Assembly: GCF_019710745.1 (NCBI RefSeq) | Contig: NZ_JAHKJW010000044.1 | Span: 1 to 62,344 of the forward strand | From: Streptomyces beigongshangae | GTDB lineage: Bacteria; Actinomycetota; Actinomycetes; Streptomycetales; Streptomycetaceae | Direction: 5' to 3' | DNA length: 62,344 nucleotides | Program-made: the position numbers and the translations under genes | In this document: positions 31,984-40,599 of the stretch, in pieces | Position numbering within the stretch: the first letter of the stretch is position 1 | How the letters are laid out: each line of letters begins with the position of its first letter | The notes under the pieces: model-generated | What the model was told of the DNA's origin: nothing | The model's database searches: none | What the model saw: the letters and a program-made list of their open reading frames with translations, nothing else

Positions 31984-34509
31984 TCAGTCCCTCAGGAGGT
32001 CCGGTACGCCGTCCGCGTCCGGCTCGTCCCGGGCGGCCGAGACGATGGTGAGCTGCTGCGTCGCCCGGGTCAGCGCCACGTACAGCACGCGCAGCCCGGC
32101 CGGCGACTCGTCGGCGATCTCCGCGGGCGAGACGACCACCGTGGCGTCGTACTCCAGGCCCTTCGCCTCCAGGCTGCCGAGGGCCACCACGCGGTCCCCG
32201 AGCCCGGCGAGCCACCGTGCGGCCTCGGCCCGGCGGTTCATGGCGACGACGACGCCGACCGTGCCGTCGACCTGGTCGAGCAGCCGGGCGGCCTCCTCCC
32301 GCACGGTCTTCGCCAGGGCGTCCCGCGCACCGGCGCCCTGCCCGGCCCTCCCGCCCCGCTCCCCCGGTCCGTTCGGTCCGCCCGGTCCGCCCGCCGAGGT
32401 CACGAACCGGGGCCGTACGCCCGTGGAGCGGACCGCGGTCGGGGACTGCGAGCCGGGCATGGCGAGGGCCAGGACCCTGGCGGCGAGCTCGGCGATCTCG
32501 GCCGGGTTGCGGTAGTTCACGGTGAGCGTGAAGCGGCGGCGCGGACGGCTGCCGAGAGCCTCGTCACGGGCCTCGGCGGCCTCGTCCGGGTCCGACCAGG
32601 ACGACTGGGCGGGGTCGCCGACCACCGTCCAGGTGGCGTGCCGGCCGCGGCGGCCGATCATGCGCCACTGCATGGGCGTGAGGTCCTGCGCCTCGTCGAC
32701 GATGACGTGCGCATACTCCGTACGCTCCTGGGCCAGCCGCTCGGCCCGCTCGCGCTGCGTCTCCTCGCGTACGGGCATCAGCTCCTCCAGGCCCGTCAGC
32801 TGGTCGAGCGGGTCGAGATCGCGCTTCCTGCGGGGGCGGGCCGGAGTGCCGAGGATCGCCTGGAGCTCGTCGAGCATGGCCACGTCGTGCACGGAGAGCC
32901 CGTCCCGCTTGAGGGAGCGCGCCACCCGCCGTACCTCGCCGGGGTTGAGGATCCGCCGCGCCCAGCGCCCCAGCCGCCGCTCGTCGGACATGGCCGCCAG
33001 CACGGCGCGCGGGGTCAGCTCGGGCCACCAGGCGTCCAGGAACGCGAGGAAGGCGTCCTCGGAGCTGACGTCCTCGTCGAACGACGAGCGCAGCTCGGCG
33101 GCCAGCTCCGGGTCGGTGTGCCGGCTGCCGGCGCCGGACCGCGACCAGAGGGCGTCGAGCAGCAGTTTGCGGGCACGCGGGCGCAGCAGGTTGACGGGCG
33201 CGGTCCCGGAGAGCGCGCTCTGCCGGATGCTCTCCAGCTCGGACGCCTCCAGTTCCAGCCGGCGTCCGAAGGCGACGACCCGCAAGCGGGTGGGCGTGGC
33301 CACCGGGCCCCGCGGCGCGGCGTCGCCGTCCGGCCGGTCCGGACCGCTTCCGGCGCCCTCCTCGCTCTCGGCACCCTCCTCACCCTCGTCACCGAACGCG
33401 AGCTGTCCGGAGGGGGCGGACGCGGCCCGGCCGGAGGCGGACCGGTGGCCGGAGGGCTCCGGTGTCTCCAGCGCCCCGCGCGCCGCCTTCCGCAGCACCT
33501 TCAGCATCCGGTAGGACCCCTTGGTCCGGGCCACCGCCGGTGTGTCGTACTGCGTGGCCTCGGCGCCGTCGACCAGGGAGCCGACCGCGCGGATGGCGAC
33601 CTGGCCCTCCTCGCCGAGCGACGGCAGGACGCCCTCGGTGTACGCGACCAGCAGCGGAGTGGGCGAGACGATCAGGATGCCGCCCGCGTACCGTCTGCGG
33701 TCCTGGTAGAGCAGATAGGCGGCCCGGTGCAGGGCGACCGCCGTCTTGCCCGTGCCGGGGCCGCCCTCCACGTAGGTGACGGACGCGGCGGGTGCCCGGA
33801 TGACCAGGTCCTGCTCGGCCTGGATGGAGGCGACGATGTCCCGCATGGTGTGGCTGCGGGCCTGGCCCAGCGCGGCCATCAGGGCGCCGTCGCCGATCAC
33901 CGCCAGTTCGTTCCCGGCGAGCGTGGCCGTCAGCTCCGGGCGCATCAGGTCGTCCTCGACCCCCAGGACCTTGCGGCCCTTGGAGCGGATGACCCGGCGG
34001 CGCACCACCCGGCCGGGGTCGACCGGCGTGGAGCGGTAGAACGGCGCGGCCGCCGGGGCCCGCCAGTCGATGACCAGCGGCGCGTACTCCGCGTCCAGGA
34101 CACCGATACGGCCGATGTGGAGGGTCTCCGCGATCTCGGCGGTGTTGTCGGGGCCGACGGCCCCCTCGGCGGGTTCGACGGCCGTGTAGGCGCCGTCCGG
34201 GCCCTTCTTGCCGTCCTTGCCGCGGAGGAGGTCGATCCGCCCGAAGAGGAAGTCCTCGAACTCGTTGTTCAGGCGGTTGAGGTGGATCCCCGCCCGGAAC
34301 ACCTGCGCGTCACGCTCCGCGAGCGCCCCGGGCGTACCGACCTGGCCGCGCTGGGCGGCGTCGTTCATCAGGAACTCCGCCTCGTGGATCTTTTCCTCAA
34401 GGCGCCGGTACACCCGGTCCAGGTGTTCCTGTTCGACGCCGATCTCGCGGTCGCGCACGGAGTCGCCCACCGGATCGAACGCCGTTTCCTGCTGAACCTG
34501 AGCGGCCAC
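31984..34509 (-). CDS. HelD-like UvrD/Rep-type ATPase
   Basis: 841 residues. An N-terminal coiled-coil/antiparallel region (about 20-95, EQEHLDRVYRRLEEKIHEAE) is followed by Walker A EGGPGTGKT at about 248-256, Walker B VIVDEAQDLTPMQW, VVGDPAQS and the C-terminal helicase half (LTVNYRNPAEI, GLEYDATVVV, LYVALTRATQQL). This is the HelD architecture; HelD proteins bind RNA polymerase and recycle stalled complexes rather than unwind DNA. An acidic/Gly-rich insert sits mid-protein (GDEGEEGAESEEGAGSG). It neighbours rsuA-sigU on the same strand. Rifampicin resistance of the HelR type cannot be inferred from sequence alone. Confidence 0.88.
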   Translation of the reverse strand: MAAQVQQETAFDPVGDSVRDREIGVEQEHLDRVYRRLEEKIHEAEFLMNDAAQRGQVGTPGALAERDAQVFRAGIHLNRLNNEFEDFLFGRIDLLRGKDGKKGPDGAYTAVEPAEGAVGPDNTAEIAETLHIGRIGVLDAEYAPLVIDWRAPAAAPFYRSTPVDPGRVVRRRVIRSKGRKVLGVEDDLMRPELTATLAGNELAVIGDGALMAALGQARSHTMRDIVASIQAEQDLVIRAPAASVTYVEGGPGTGKTAVALHRAAYLLYQDRRRYAGGILIVSPTPLLVAYTEGVLPSLGEEGQVAIRAVGSLVDGAEATQYDTPAVARTKGSYRMLKVLRKAARGALETPEPSGHRSASGRAASAPSGQLAFGDEGEEGAESEEGAGSGPDRPDGDAAPRGPVATPTRLRVVAFGRRLELEASELESIRQSALSGTAPVNLLRPRARKLLLDALWSRSGAGSRHTDPELAAELRSSFDEDVSSEDAFLAFLDAWWPELTPRAVLAAMSDERRLGRWARRILNPGEVRRVARSLKRDGLSVHDVAMLDELQAILGTPARPRRKRDLDPLDQLTGLEELMPVREETQRERAERLAQERTEYAHVIVDEAQDLTPMQWRMIGRRGRHATWTVVGDPAQSSWSDPDEAAEARDEALGSRPRRRFTLTVNYRNPAEIAELAARVLALAMPGSQSPTAVRSTGVRPRFVTSAGGPGGPNGPGERGGRAGQGAGARDALAKTVREEAARLLDQVDGTVGVVVAMNRRAEAARWLAGLGDRVVALGSLEAKGLEYDATVVVSPAEIADESPAGLRVLYVALTRATQQLTIVSAARDEPDADGVPDLLRD

Positions 34510-34579
34510 CGGGCCCCCTTCTGACGTGCATGGCAGCCGTCAACCGTACGCGAAGGGGAGCCCGGCGGGCTACGTTTCC

Positions 34580-34623
34580 GCTCCTGATCCGCTCCTGATC
34601 CGTTCTTGATCCGTTCCTGATCC
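34580..34623. repeat. four 11-bp tandem repeats
   Basis: GCTCCTGATCC at 34580-34590 and 34591-34601, then GTTCTTGATCC (34602-34612) and GTTCCTGATCC (34613-34623). The array ends 2 nt before the rsuA stop codon and precedes the HelD-like gene. Period 11 places each copy on nearly the same face of the helix. Confidence 0.85.
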
Positions 34624-34625
34624 GC

Positions 34626-35438
34626 CTACACGTCGACCTCGGTCAGCTTGTCGCCGTCGAAGGTCACGACCTCGAAGTGGTCGATGTCGGCCTGGTTCAT
34701 CGCCACGGCGCCCTGGAGGTAGAGCGGGTTGCGGGCCAGCTCGGTGGGGGCGTCCTTGATGCCGTAGCCCCACTTCGGGACGGTCCAGGTGGTCGCCGTC
34801 TCCCGTTCGCCGTTCTTGCTGACGGCGATGAGGGAGCACTTCTGCGGGCCCTTGACGTTCTTCAGCTCCAGGGCCAGCGAGGTGCCGAAGGGCTTGCTCT
34901 CCATGCCGACCGCGGCACTGACCTGGGTGGCCGCGTCCGTGCGCTGGACCTTGTCCGGCATGCCGGTGAAGACCTGCTTGGCGGTGCTGACCGTCTGCGC
35001 GGGGCGCGCCTCCTGGGTCGTCTCGCCGCCGGTGGCCACGATCGCGGCGATGGGGCCGCCGATGATCAGCGAGGCCGCGAGCCCGAAGAAGAGACGCCGG
35101 CTCTTCCTGGCGCGGACCCGGCGCTCGACGACCTCGCCGACCAGCCGGTCCGAGAGCTGTGGGCTCGGTCGGGCGGCGAGCGTCTCACCGATGGCCGGTG
35201 TACCGCGGGTACCCGGCAGGTCCGCCAGGGCGGCGAGCATCGGTTCCATGCCCGCGAGCTCGTCGAGCTGCTGCCCGCACCACTCGCAGGTCGCGAGGTG
35301 CGCCTCGAACTCCGTCGCCTCGGCGTCGTCGAGGATGCCCAGCGCGTAGGCACCCACCGTCTCGTGCAGATCGCCCTGCCCCTGCGAACTTTGCATGGAT
35401 CCAGGACTACCCGTTCCGTATCCCCCGTATGTGCTCAT
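34626..35438 (-). CDS. rsuA: anti-sigma factor RsuA-like, membrane protein with zinc-binding N-terminus
   Basis: 270 residues. The ZAS-type motif H47-x3-C51-x2-C54 (HLATCEWCG), with His25 in DLHETVGAYALG upstream, marks a cytoplasmic zinc anti-sigma domain. A single membrane segment follows at about 116-136 (LFFGLAASLIIGGPIAAIVA). The outside domain (140-270) is an RskA/anti-sigma-K type sensor. The ATG at 35438 overlaps the sigma-gene stop (ATGA), the usual sign of a cognate pair. The rsuA name rests on family and synteny with S. coelicolor SCO2953 from memory. Confidence 0.9.
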   Translation of the reverse strand: MSTYGGYGTGSPGSMQSSQGQGDLHETVGAYALGILDDAEATEFEAHLATCEWCGQQLDELAGMEPMLAALADLPGTRGTPAIGETLAARPSPQLSDRLVGEVVERRVRARKSRRLFFGLAASLIIGGPIAAIVATGGETTQEARPAQTVSTAKQVFTGMPDKVQRTDAATQVSAAVGMESKPFGTSLALELKNVKGPQKCSLIAVSKNGERETATTWTVPKWGYGIKDAPTELARNPLYLQGAVAMNQADIDHFEVVTFDGDKLTEVDV

Positions 35439-36010
35439 GCCGTCACCCCCCGCTCCTCCAGTGCGAGCTTCATCGAACGCAGGGCATAGAACACCCGTGA
35501 GCGCACCGTGCCGCTGGGTATCCCCAGGGTTTCGGCTGCCTCGTTCACGGTACGCCCCTTGAAGTACGTCTCGACCAGTACCTCCCGGTGGGCGGGGGTC
35601 AGGTCTTCGAGCGCGTCAGAGAGTGTCATCAGCCACAACGCCTTGTCGATCTCGTCCTCGGCGGGAATGACCTCCAGCGGCGACGGGTCCACCTCCTGCG
35701 GCCGGGCCTGCCGGCTGCGGTGCCCGTCGATGACGATGCGCCGGGCGACCGTCACCAGCCAGGGGCGTACCGAGCCGGTCGCCCGGTTGAGCTGACCGGC
35801 GTTCTTCCAGGCGCGGATGAGCGTCTCCTGCACGACGTCCTCCGCCCGCTGCCGGTCTCCGGCCACCAGCCGCAGCACATAGGCGAGCAGGGGCCCCGCG
35901 TGCTCCCGGTACAGCGCACGCATCAGCTCCTCGTCCGGTTCCGAGGGCTGGGACATGCGATGTCGGGCCCTCGGCGATCGTTCATCGGCCACGGCGGAAT
36001 CCTTGCGCAC
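35435..36010 (-). CDS. sigU: ECF sigma factor, SigU-like
   Basis: 191 residues. Sigma region 2 (about 30-100: LMRALYREHAGPLLAYVLRLVAGDRQRAEDVVQET, then RPWLVTVARRIVIDGHR) and region 4 (about 130-180: LTPAHREVLVETYFKGRTVNEAAETLGIPSGTVRSRV); region 3 is absent, as in ECF factors. GTG 36010 begins MRKDSAVADE; a later Met at residue 19 (MSQPSEP) is an alternative. Co-translated with rsuA. In S. coelicolor SigU affects differentiation and protein secretion; transfer of that role is inference. Confidence 0.92.
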   Translation of the reverse strand: MRKDSAVADERSPRARHRMSQPSEPDEELMRALYREHAGPLLAYVLRLVAGDRQRAEDVVQETLIRAWKNAGQLNRATGSVRPWLVTVARRIVIDGHRSRQARPQEVDPSPLEVIPAEDEIDKALWLMTLSDALEDLTPAHREVLVETYFKGRTVNEAAETLGIPSGTVRSRVFYALRSMKLALEERGVTA

Positions 36011-36057
36011 GCCTACCTCCGGTGTCCGGGGGATCCCCCAGTCGGTCGCTCATCTCC

Positions 36058-36087
36058 GGATACGGGCGCGGACGTTGCGCTGTTCAA
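36058..36087 (-). promoter_or_regulatory. candidate ECF-type promoter upstream of sigU
   Basis: On the minus strand TTGAAC (36087-36082), a 17-nt spacer and CGTATC (36064-36059), resembling the GAAC...CGT pattern of ECF promoters. Transcription would begin about 40 nt upstream of the sigU GTG, suggesting autoregulation. The motif is short and could be chance. Confidence 0.4.
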
Positions 36088-36173
36088 AGTGAATGGATTT
36101 CTTTGCGGGAAACGTGATTCCTACGCCTTCCCATCTGCTCCACAAGTCGTTCACGGGGGATCCACGGAGGATC

Positions 36174-36767
36174 CTAAGCCCGTGCGAGGGCTGCTCTGCG
36201 CCGGTGCCTGGCCACCCGTTCGCGGTTTCCGCACACCTCACTGGAGCACCACCTGCGACGACGTCCTCTTGACGTGTCCAGGTACACGATCGGGCAGTTG
36301 TCTCCCTCACACTGGCGGATGCTCGCGCGGGCCGCCGGGTCCGTGAGGAGTTCCACGGTGTCACGGGCCACCGCCGCGAGGAGCGCGGAGCAGGTGGGCG
36401 GGGAGCGCAGCACGCGGACGAGCGAGCCGTCGTCGTCCCACACCGCCGACGGTACGGGCGGTGCGGCGCGGGCGAGTTCGTTGACCCGGGCCAGCGCGGC
36501 GCCGAAGGGCTCGGAGTCCCGGTCCGGCTCACCGCGCACCAACTGGCCGATGTGGTGCCTCAGTTCGCGAAAGCCCACGATCCAGGAGGAGTCGGCCGAC
36601 GTGAGGGGCGTGTCCGCCGGGACGAGCCCGGATCCGGTGATCCAGGCCCGCAACGGAGCGGCCGAGCCGATCCGTTCCTCGGGGTGCGTGGTCGCCAGGA
36701 GGTCGAGACAGATCCGCCCGGAGTCGAACCGCAGCTCGTACGGGGACGTGGCCGTACCCGATGCCAT
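36174..36767 (-). CDS. CGNR zinc-finger protein
   Basis: 197 residues. The N-terminal half is an ABATE-type domain (about 10-145, beginning ELRFDSGRICLDLLATTHPEERI), and the C-terminal CGNR zinc finger has C153, C158, C174 and C179 (CEGDNCPIVYLDTSR...WCSSEVCGNRERVARH). Such proteins are putative DNA-binding regulators, probably stress- or antibiotic-linked. ATG 36767 (MASGTATSPY). It lies upstream of sigU on the same strand, 163 bp apart. The target is unknown. Confidence 0.92.
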   Translation of the reverse strand: MASGTATSPYELRFDSGRICLDLLATTHPEERIGSAAPLRAWITGSGLVPADTPLTSADSSWIVGFRELRHHIGQLVRGEPDRDSEPFGAALARVNELARAAPPVPSAVWDDDGSLVRVLRSPPTCSALLAAVARDTVELLTDPAARASIRQCEGDNCPIVYLDTSRGRRRRWCSSEVCGNRERVARHRRRAALARA

Positions 36768-37202
36768 GTGCCTGTCACCGCCTAGGGGTTGCCGCCAGGA
36801 GGGAGGGGGGTCGGTGAGGGTGCGCGGAGCGGAGAGGGGGACCTGGAGGGGCCGTGCGGGGCCCGTCCCCCTACAGTGCCCTCCCCCGCGCGCGGCGGGA
36901 AGCCCCGCGCGCCGCCCCGTACCGGCCCGCGCCGCCCGGACGCTCCGCTCGGACGCGCCCTGCTGAGCGGTCGCGCCGCGCCCAGTGGTCGCGCCACGCT
37001 CACCGGTCGCACCGTGTCCGCGTCCGCCCCCGGCCTCTTGGCGCGGGTGCCGATGCCGATGCCGATGCCGATGCCGATGACGTACGACCATGGCGGCCGT
37101 CACGGCCGTCGCCGTCACGGCGGCTGCCGTGCCGGTCGCGGCTGCCGGGCGGGTCGCGGCTGCCGGGCGGAGGCCCTCCGGGAAGGGGACGGCGTCGGCG
37201 GG
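36768..37202. other. 435-bp GC-rich intergenic region with short tandem repeats
   Basis: Five exact copies of TGCCGA (37048-37077) and two exact copies of an 18-bp unit, GTCGCGGCTGCCGGGCGG (37135-37152 and 37153-37170). The CGNR promoter must lie near 36770-36850. Open frames across the repeat encode only low-complexity His-Arg or Met-Pro runs and look non-coding. Confidence 0.55.
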
Positions 37203-38462
37203 TCAGGCGTCGGCGTACTTCGCGTCGGCGGCCGGGTCGAGGGCCAGCCGGTAGCCGCGCTTGACGACGGTCTGGATGAGCCTGGGCGCGCCCAGCGCCG
37301 TACGCAGCCGGGCCATCGCGGTCTCCACGGCGTGCTCGTCCTTGCCGGCGCCGGGCAGCGCCCGCAGCAGCTCGGCGCGTGCCACCACCCAGCCGGGCCG
37401 CCGGGCCAGCGCGCGCATCAGTGCCATGCCGGCGGGCGGTACGGGCCGCAGCGCGTCGTCCACCAGCACCGCGTGCCCGCGGATCTCCACCCGGTGCCCG
37501 GCGACCGGCAGGGTCCGCGCCCGGGACGGCAGTTCCCGGCACAGCACCTGCACGAGGGGGCCGAGCCGGAAGCGCTCCGGCTGGACCGTGTCGACGCCCT
37601 TGGCCTGCAACGGCAGCGCGGTGACCGGGCCGACGCAGGCGGGCAGCACGTCGTGGTCGAGAGCGGCGAGCAGCTCGGGCAGCAGCCCGCGGTCCTCGGC
37701 GCGGCCCAGCAGCGAGGCGGCGGCCGGGGCGCTGGTGAAGGTCAGCGCGTCGACGCCGCGGGCGACCGTGGCGTCGAGCAGCCGGTCCACAGGACCGATG
37801 TCCTCGGGGGGCAGCCACCGGTACACCGGGACGCCGACGACCTCCGCGCCCGCCGCCCGCAGCGACTCGACGAAGCCGGGCAGCGGCTCGCCGTGCAGCT
37901 GGACCGCGATCCGGCGCCCGTCCACCCCCTCGTCCAGCAGCCGGTCGAGCACCTCGGCCATGGATTCGGAGGACGGCGACCACTCCTCGGTCAGCCCCTG
38001 TGCGCGTACGGCGCCCTTGACCTTGGGTCCACGGGCGAGCAGTTCGACACCGCGCAACACGCCGAGCAGGTGCTCCCCCAGCCCCCACCCGTCGGCGGCC
38101 TCGATCCAGCCGCGGAAGCCGATCGCGGTGGTCGCGACCACGACGTCCGGGGCCTGGTCGAGCAGCTGCTTGGTCGCCGCGAGCAGTTCGCTGTCGTCGG
38201 CGAGGGGCACGATGCGCAGGGCGGGGGCGTGCAGGACGGCGGCGCCGCGCCGCTGGAGCAGGGCGCCGAGCTCGTCGGCACGGCGGGCGGCGGTCACCCC
38301 GACGGTGAACCCGGCGAGGGGCCCGTGCTCCGGCCGGCCGGACCGCCCCACGTCCTGTTCCGGCCGCTGTTCCGGCCGCTGTTCCGGCTGCCGTTCCGTC
38401 GACTGCTGCGGCTGTTGCTGCGGCGGCTGCTGCTCCGCCGGCTGCTGCGGTTGCTCGTACAT
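37203..38462 (-). CDS. nnaR: NnaR-type nitrate/nitrite assimilation regulator (HemD-like domain plus winged helix)
   Basis: 419 residues. After a Gln/Pro/Glu-rich leader (about 3-35) comes a uroporphyrinogen-III-synthase-like fold (about 48-310: GFTVGVTAARRADELGALLQRRGA, ALTFTSAPAAASLLG, GPVTALPLQAKG), then an OmpR-type winged helix (about 330-410: ALMRALARRPGWVVARAELL and AVETAMARLRTALGAPRLIQTVVKRGYRL). The HemD-like half probably senses rather than synthesises. NnaR works with GlnR in S. coelicolor nitrate assimilation; the adjacent narK supports the same role here. ATG 38462 (MYEQPQQPAEQ). Confidence 0.9.
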   Translation of the reverse strand: MYEQPQQPAEQQPPQQQPQQSTERQPEQRPEQRPEQDVGRSGRPEHGPLAGFTVGVTAARRADELGALLQRRGAAVLHAPALRIVPLADDSELLAATKQLLDQAPDVVVATTAIGFRGWIEAADGWGLGEHLLGVLRGVELLARGPKVKGAVRAQGLTEEWSPSSESMAEVLDRLLDEGVDGRRIAVQLHGEPLPGFVESLRAAGAEVVGVPVYRWLPPEDIGPVDRLLDATVARGVDALTFTSAPAAASLLGRAEDRGLLPELLAALDHDVLPACVGPVTALPLQAKGVDTVQPERFRLGPLVQVLCRELPSRARTLPVAGHRVEIRGHAVLVDDALRPVPPAGMALMRALARRPGWVVARAELLRALPGAGKDEHAVETAMARLRTALGAPRLIQTVVKRGYRLALDPAADAKYADA

Positions 38463-38668
38463 GGATGGCTCTCGTCCCGTTCGAGTGGTGTTCGTCGTCC
38501 GCGTCACCCGCTGGGCCGGGGCGTCCTCCGCGCGCCCCGTCCGCCCCGCCCCGTGGCGGACGACCGAGCCTGTCAATCATGCGTGACGGACTCGGTTCCG
38601 CTCGATGTCACCCGTGTTACGTCCCGTGCCGCGCCCCGCGCCGCACCCTGTGCCGCGCCCTGTTCGTG

Positions 38669-40051
38669 TCACACCTCGGCATAGCTGAGCTGCGGCTTCG
38701 CCTCCGACGAGGCCGTGGCGGGCGACTCGGCGGCGGCCGGGCGGCGAAGGTATACGGCCCAGGTGACCAGGAAGCAGACCGCGTAGAAGGCGAGGAAGGC
38801 GACGAAGGCCCCGGTGCCGGAACCTACGCTCAGGAACGACTGGCGAAAGGCGAGGTTGATCCCGAGCCCGCCGACGGCCCCCACGGCCCCGATGAGCCCC
38901 ATCGAGGCCCCCGACAGCCGCCGCCCGTACGAGGCGGCCTCCTCCCCGGTCAGCCCGAGGGCCGTGGCCTTGGCCTGGAAGATGCCGGGGATCATCTTGT
39001 ACGTGGAGCCGTTGCCGAGCCCGGTCAGCACGAAGAGCACGATGAACGCGGCGGTGAACAGGGCCAGCGACTCCCGCATGGAGGCGACCACGATGACGGC
39101 GGTCGCGGCGCCCATGCCGACGAAGTTCCCCAGGGTGATGCGGGCCCCGCCGTACTTGTCCGCGAGCCAGCCGCCCACGGGCCGGATGAGCGAGCCGAGC
39201 AGCGGCCCGACGAAGGTGACGTAGGCCGACTCCAGCGGCGTACGCCCGAACTGCGTCTGCAGGACGAGACCGAACGCGAAGCTGTACCCGATGAACGACC
39301 CGAACGTCCCGATGTAGAGGAGGGACATGATCCAGGTGTGCGGGTCCCTGACGGCCTCCCTGGCGGCGCCGGTGTCGTTCTTCACGGAGGCGATGTTGTC
39401 CATGTGGAGGGCGCCGAGGACGGCCGCGACGACGATGAGCGGGATGTAGATGCCGAGCAGCAGACGCGGTCCGCCGCCCGCCCCGATGACGGCGAGCCCG
39501 ATGAGCTGCACGACGGGCACGCCGATGTTGCCGCCGCCGGCGTTGAGCCCGAGGGCCCAGCCCTTCCTCCGCAGCGGGAAGAAGGAGTTGATGTTGGTCA
39601 TGGAGGAGGCGAAGTTCCCCCCTCCCACACCGGCGAGCATGGCGCACGCGAGGAAGGTCCCGAACGACGTCCCGGGCTCCATCACCACGAAGGCCGCGAT
39701 CGTCGGGACGAGGAGCATGCTCGCCGCGATGATGGTCCAGTTCCGGCCCCCGAACCGGGCGACCGCGAAGGTGTACGGCACGCGTACGACGGCGCCGACC
39801 AGCGTGGCCATCGAGATGATGAAGAACTTGTCGGCGGGGGTCAGCCCGTACTCGGGCCCCATGAAGAGCACCATGACCGACCAGAGGGTCCAGATCGAGA
39901 ACCCGATGTGCTCGGAGAGGACGGAGAAGAAGAGATTGCGGTGGGCGACCCTCTCCCCCGTCTCCTTCCAGAACGCCTCGTCCTCCGGGTCCCACTGCTC
40001 GATCCAGCGGCCCCCCTTGCGCGGTGCGGTGCTGCTGCTCGGGGCTGTCAT
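38669..40051 (-). CDS. narK: NarK-type nitrate/nitrite MFS transporter
   Basis: 460 residues, about 12 membrane segments. Nitrate-signature-like Gly-rich blocks are visible (AGVGGGNFASSMTNINSFFP and NAGGGNIGVPVVQLIGL), typical of NarK. ATG 40051 (MTAPSSSTAP) is chosen; an upstream in-frame extension to 40132 crosses the candidate GlnR boxes. It is read in the same direction as nnaR, which lies 206 bp downstream. It imports or exchanges nitrate/nitrite for assimilation. Confidence 0.94.
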   Translation of the reverse strand: MTAPSSSTAPRKGGRWIEQWDPEDEAFWKETGERVAHRNLFFSVLSEHIGFSIWTLWSVMVLFMGPEYGLTPADKFFIISMATLVGAVVRVPYTFAVARFGGRNWTIIAASMLLVPTIAAFVVMEPGTSFGTFLACAMLAGVGGGNFASSMTNINSFFPLRRKGWALGLNAGGGNIGVPVVQLIGLAVIGAGGGPRLLLGIYIPLIVVAAVLGALHMDNIASVKNDTGAAREAVRDPHTWIMSLLYIGTFGSFIGYSFAFGLVLQTQFGRTPLESAYVTFVGPLLGSLIRPVGGWLADKYGGARITLGNFVGMGAATAVIVVASMRESLALFTAAFIVLFVLTGLGNGSTYKMIPGIFQAKATALGLTGEEAASYGRRLSGASMGLIGAVGAVGGLGINLAFRQSFLSVGSGTGAFVAFLAFYAVCFLVTWAVYLRRPAAAESPATASSEAKPQLSYAEV

Positions 40052-40103
40052 CTCGCGCCTCCACGATGTCTCCGGGTGGTGCTCCCGAAGGTAGGGACGA
40101 CGC

Positions 40104-40140
40104 GTTTCCGCCCTGTGGCTGTGGGTGACCACCGGGGAAC
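40104..40140. promoter_or_regulatory. two candidate GlnR boxes upstream of narK
   Basis: Using the GlnR pattern GTnAC-n6-GAAAC recalled from the literature: on the plus strand GTGAC (40125-40129), 6 nt, GGAAC (40136-40140); on the minus strand GCCAC, 6 nt, GAAAC (40119 to 40104). Each has 9 of 10 half-site bases or close to it. They lie 53-89 bp upstream of the narK ATG. Confidence 0.5.
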
Positions 40141-40197
40141 TTCGCTCTCACGCGGGGGCGGGGGGCACGGTGAGGGTTCTCACCAGGCGTGACGTCC

Positions 40198-40551
40198 TCA
40201 GACCTGGACCTCGAACCACAACAACTTGCCGGCACCCCGGTCCGGTCCGTTCCGCGGGACGCCGGGAGGCTGGTCGAAGGGTGCCGGGACGTGCGGGCTG
40301 CTGTCCCACACCCCGACGCGCAACCGCCCGTCCCCCGACGCGGTGAGCCGCAGTGAGGCGGGCCCGTCGGTGTGCCGGTACGCGTTGGTGACCAACTCGG
40401 ACGTCAACAGCTCGACGGGGTCGAGGGCTTGAGCCATCCCGTGCCCGCTGAGGGCGGCCCGCACGGTCATACGTGCGACGCGTGCGGCGCGGGGGTCGTG
40501 CGGCAGCCGAAGGGCGTACGTCCAGGTGTCGGGCGGGGCTGCGGTGACCAT
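40198..40551 (-). CDS. HATPase_c anti-sigma-type ATP-binding protein, shortened
   Basis: 117 residues from the ATG at 40551 (MVTAAPPDTW). The N box ELVTNAYRHTDG and G1-like WDSSPHVP are clear, and the end GAGKLLWFEVQV matches the final strand of RsbW/SpoIIAB-like proteins. The block usually between them (a G-R-G-L-x-L-V helix and following strand) is missing, so the fold is about 16-20 residues short and the nucleotide lid is probably lost. It is divergent from a broken regulator gene, as in whiJ-type loci. It may be non-functional. Confidence 0.75.
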   Translation of the reverse strand: MVTAAPPDTWTYALRLPHDPRAARVARMTVRAALSGHGMAQALDPVELLTSELVTNAYRHTDGPASLRLTASGDGRLRVGVWDSSPHVPAPFDQPPGVPRNGPDRGAGKLLWFEVQV

Positions 40552-40599
40552 GAGTGCCTCCGGGAGGGAGGCGCGGATCACTTCCCGAGCACAGGTCAG

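Noticed and set aside
31984..34509. HelR-type rifampicin resistance determinant
   Set aside because: The protein is HelD-like, but no rifamycin-associated element was recognised upstream, and the family alone does not show resistance.
31738..34524. 928-codon open frame on the plus strand opposite the HelD-like gene
   Set aside because: It mirrors a gene with clear helicase motifs; long antisense frames are expected at this GC content and its product is low complexity.
37048..37077. (TGCCGA)5 encoding a functional His-Arg or Met-Pro peptide
   Set aside because: No ribosome site or conserved flanking protein; treated as a short tandem repeat in intergenic DNA.
36789..38684. 631-codon plus-strand open frame opposite nnaR
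   Set aside because: The peptide begins with repeat-derived Met-Pro runs and has no domain; the opposite strand carries NnaR with conserved HTH and HemD segments.
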